IMG/VR virus record: IMGVR_UViG_3300020274_000004
Location: 1-61,227 of that record
DNA length: 61,227 nt
Source: a virus
Reading direction: 5' to 3' (one strand)
Made by a program: the position numbers and the translations under genes. Shown one piece after another: positions 61,190 through 61,227 of this stretch. Under the pieces are notes generated by a model that saw only the letters and a list, made by a program, of their open reading frames with translations, searched no databases and was not told where the DNA came from. Position 1 is the stretch's first letter; the number at the start of each line of letters is the position of its first letter.

Positions 61190-61227
61190 TTTGAATCTCC
61201 TAATGCTATTTTGTCCATTGCTTTAAC
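61186..61227 (-). CDS. 3' end of a gene entering from the right
   Basis: The last 13 codons (VKAMDKIALGDSK) and TGA (61186-61188) of an open frame that continues past the window. The stop overlaps the start of the 77-residue gene (ATGA). Too short to identify. Confidence 0.45.
   Translation of the reverse strand, partial: VKAMDKIALGDSK

Overview
The window is part of a T4-like marine cyanophage genome (Myoviridae-type phage of Synechococcus or Prochlorococcus). Three things point to this. The neck/baseplate genes lie in T4-like order (gp25, gp6, gp8, gp13, gp14, gp15, gp16). The photosynthetic-electron-transport gene ptoX (plastoquinol terminal oxidase) is present with all its di-iron ligands. 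The promoters pair phage late NATAAATA boxes with host-type TATAAT early boxes. Every gene I can support is on the minus strand, so transcription runs from the right end (61.2 kb) to the left end (1). The sequence is AT-rich, and I saw no tRNA, CRISPR array or insertion sequence.

Layout from right to left, in the order of transcription. (1) 61.2-54.4 kb: tightly packed early-type small genes, 40-150 codons each, mostly of unknown function and often joined by ATGA or TAATG overlaps. They form short operons, each preceded by a TATAAT box. Six of these boxes have no recognisable -35 and instead carry a 24-bp inverted repeat (TGTGNCA-N10-TGNCACA type) 29-32 bp upstream. One promoter at 55.25 kb lacks the repeat and has a consensus TTGACA-N17-TACAAT. 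(2) 54.4-53.5 kb: terminator, mostly non-coding spacer, then small genes including an AbrB-like protein. (3) 53.6-47.7 kb: an 870-residue structural protein, a PAAR spike-tip protein, gp25 and gp6. (4) 47.7-28.5 kb: one 6374-codon gene in the position of T4 gene 7. (5) 28.5-7.3 kb: two proteins with cupredoxin-like copper sites (one also with a YHYH domain), gp8, a DUF4815-type 2409-residue protein, two coiled-coil proteins and a 2113-residue fibre-like protein. (6) 7.3-4.1 kb: gp13, gp14, gp15, gp16 (neck, tail terminator, small terminase). (7) 4.1 kb to the left end: a structural-looking protein, two Lys-rich proteins, a Cys protein, a 31-residue membrane peptide, PTOX, small proteins and the start of a thermonuclease-like gene.

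The late half builds the baseplate, tail fibres and neck. Several of its proteins, including the normally conservative gp8, gp14 and gp15, carry extra beta-repeat modules shared with the giant proteins. The left-end group (PTOX, nuclease) is auxiliary metabolism, probably maintaining electron flow and recycling host DNA. The most unusual signals are the inverted-repeat early-promoter module, the giant virion gene, the cupredoxin sites in virion proteins, and the shared inserted modules in neck and baseplate proteins. Homology calls come from recognising motifs by eye; no database search was possible.
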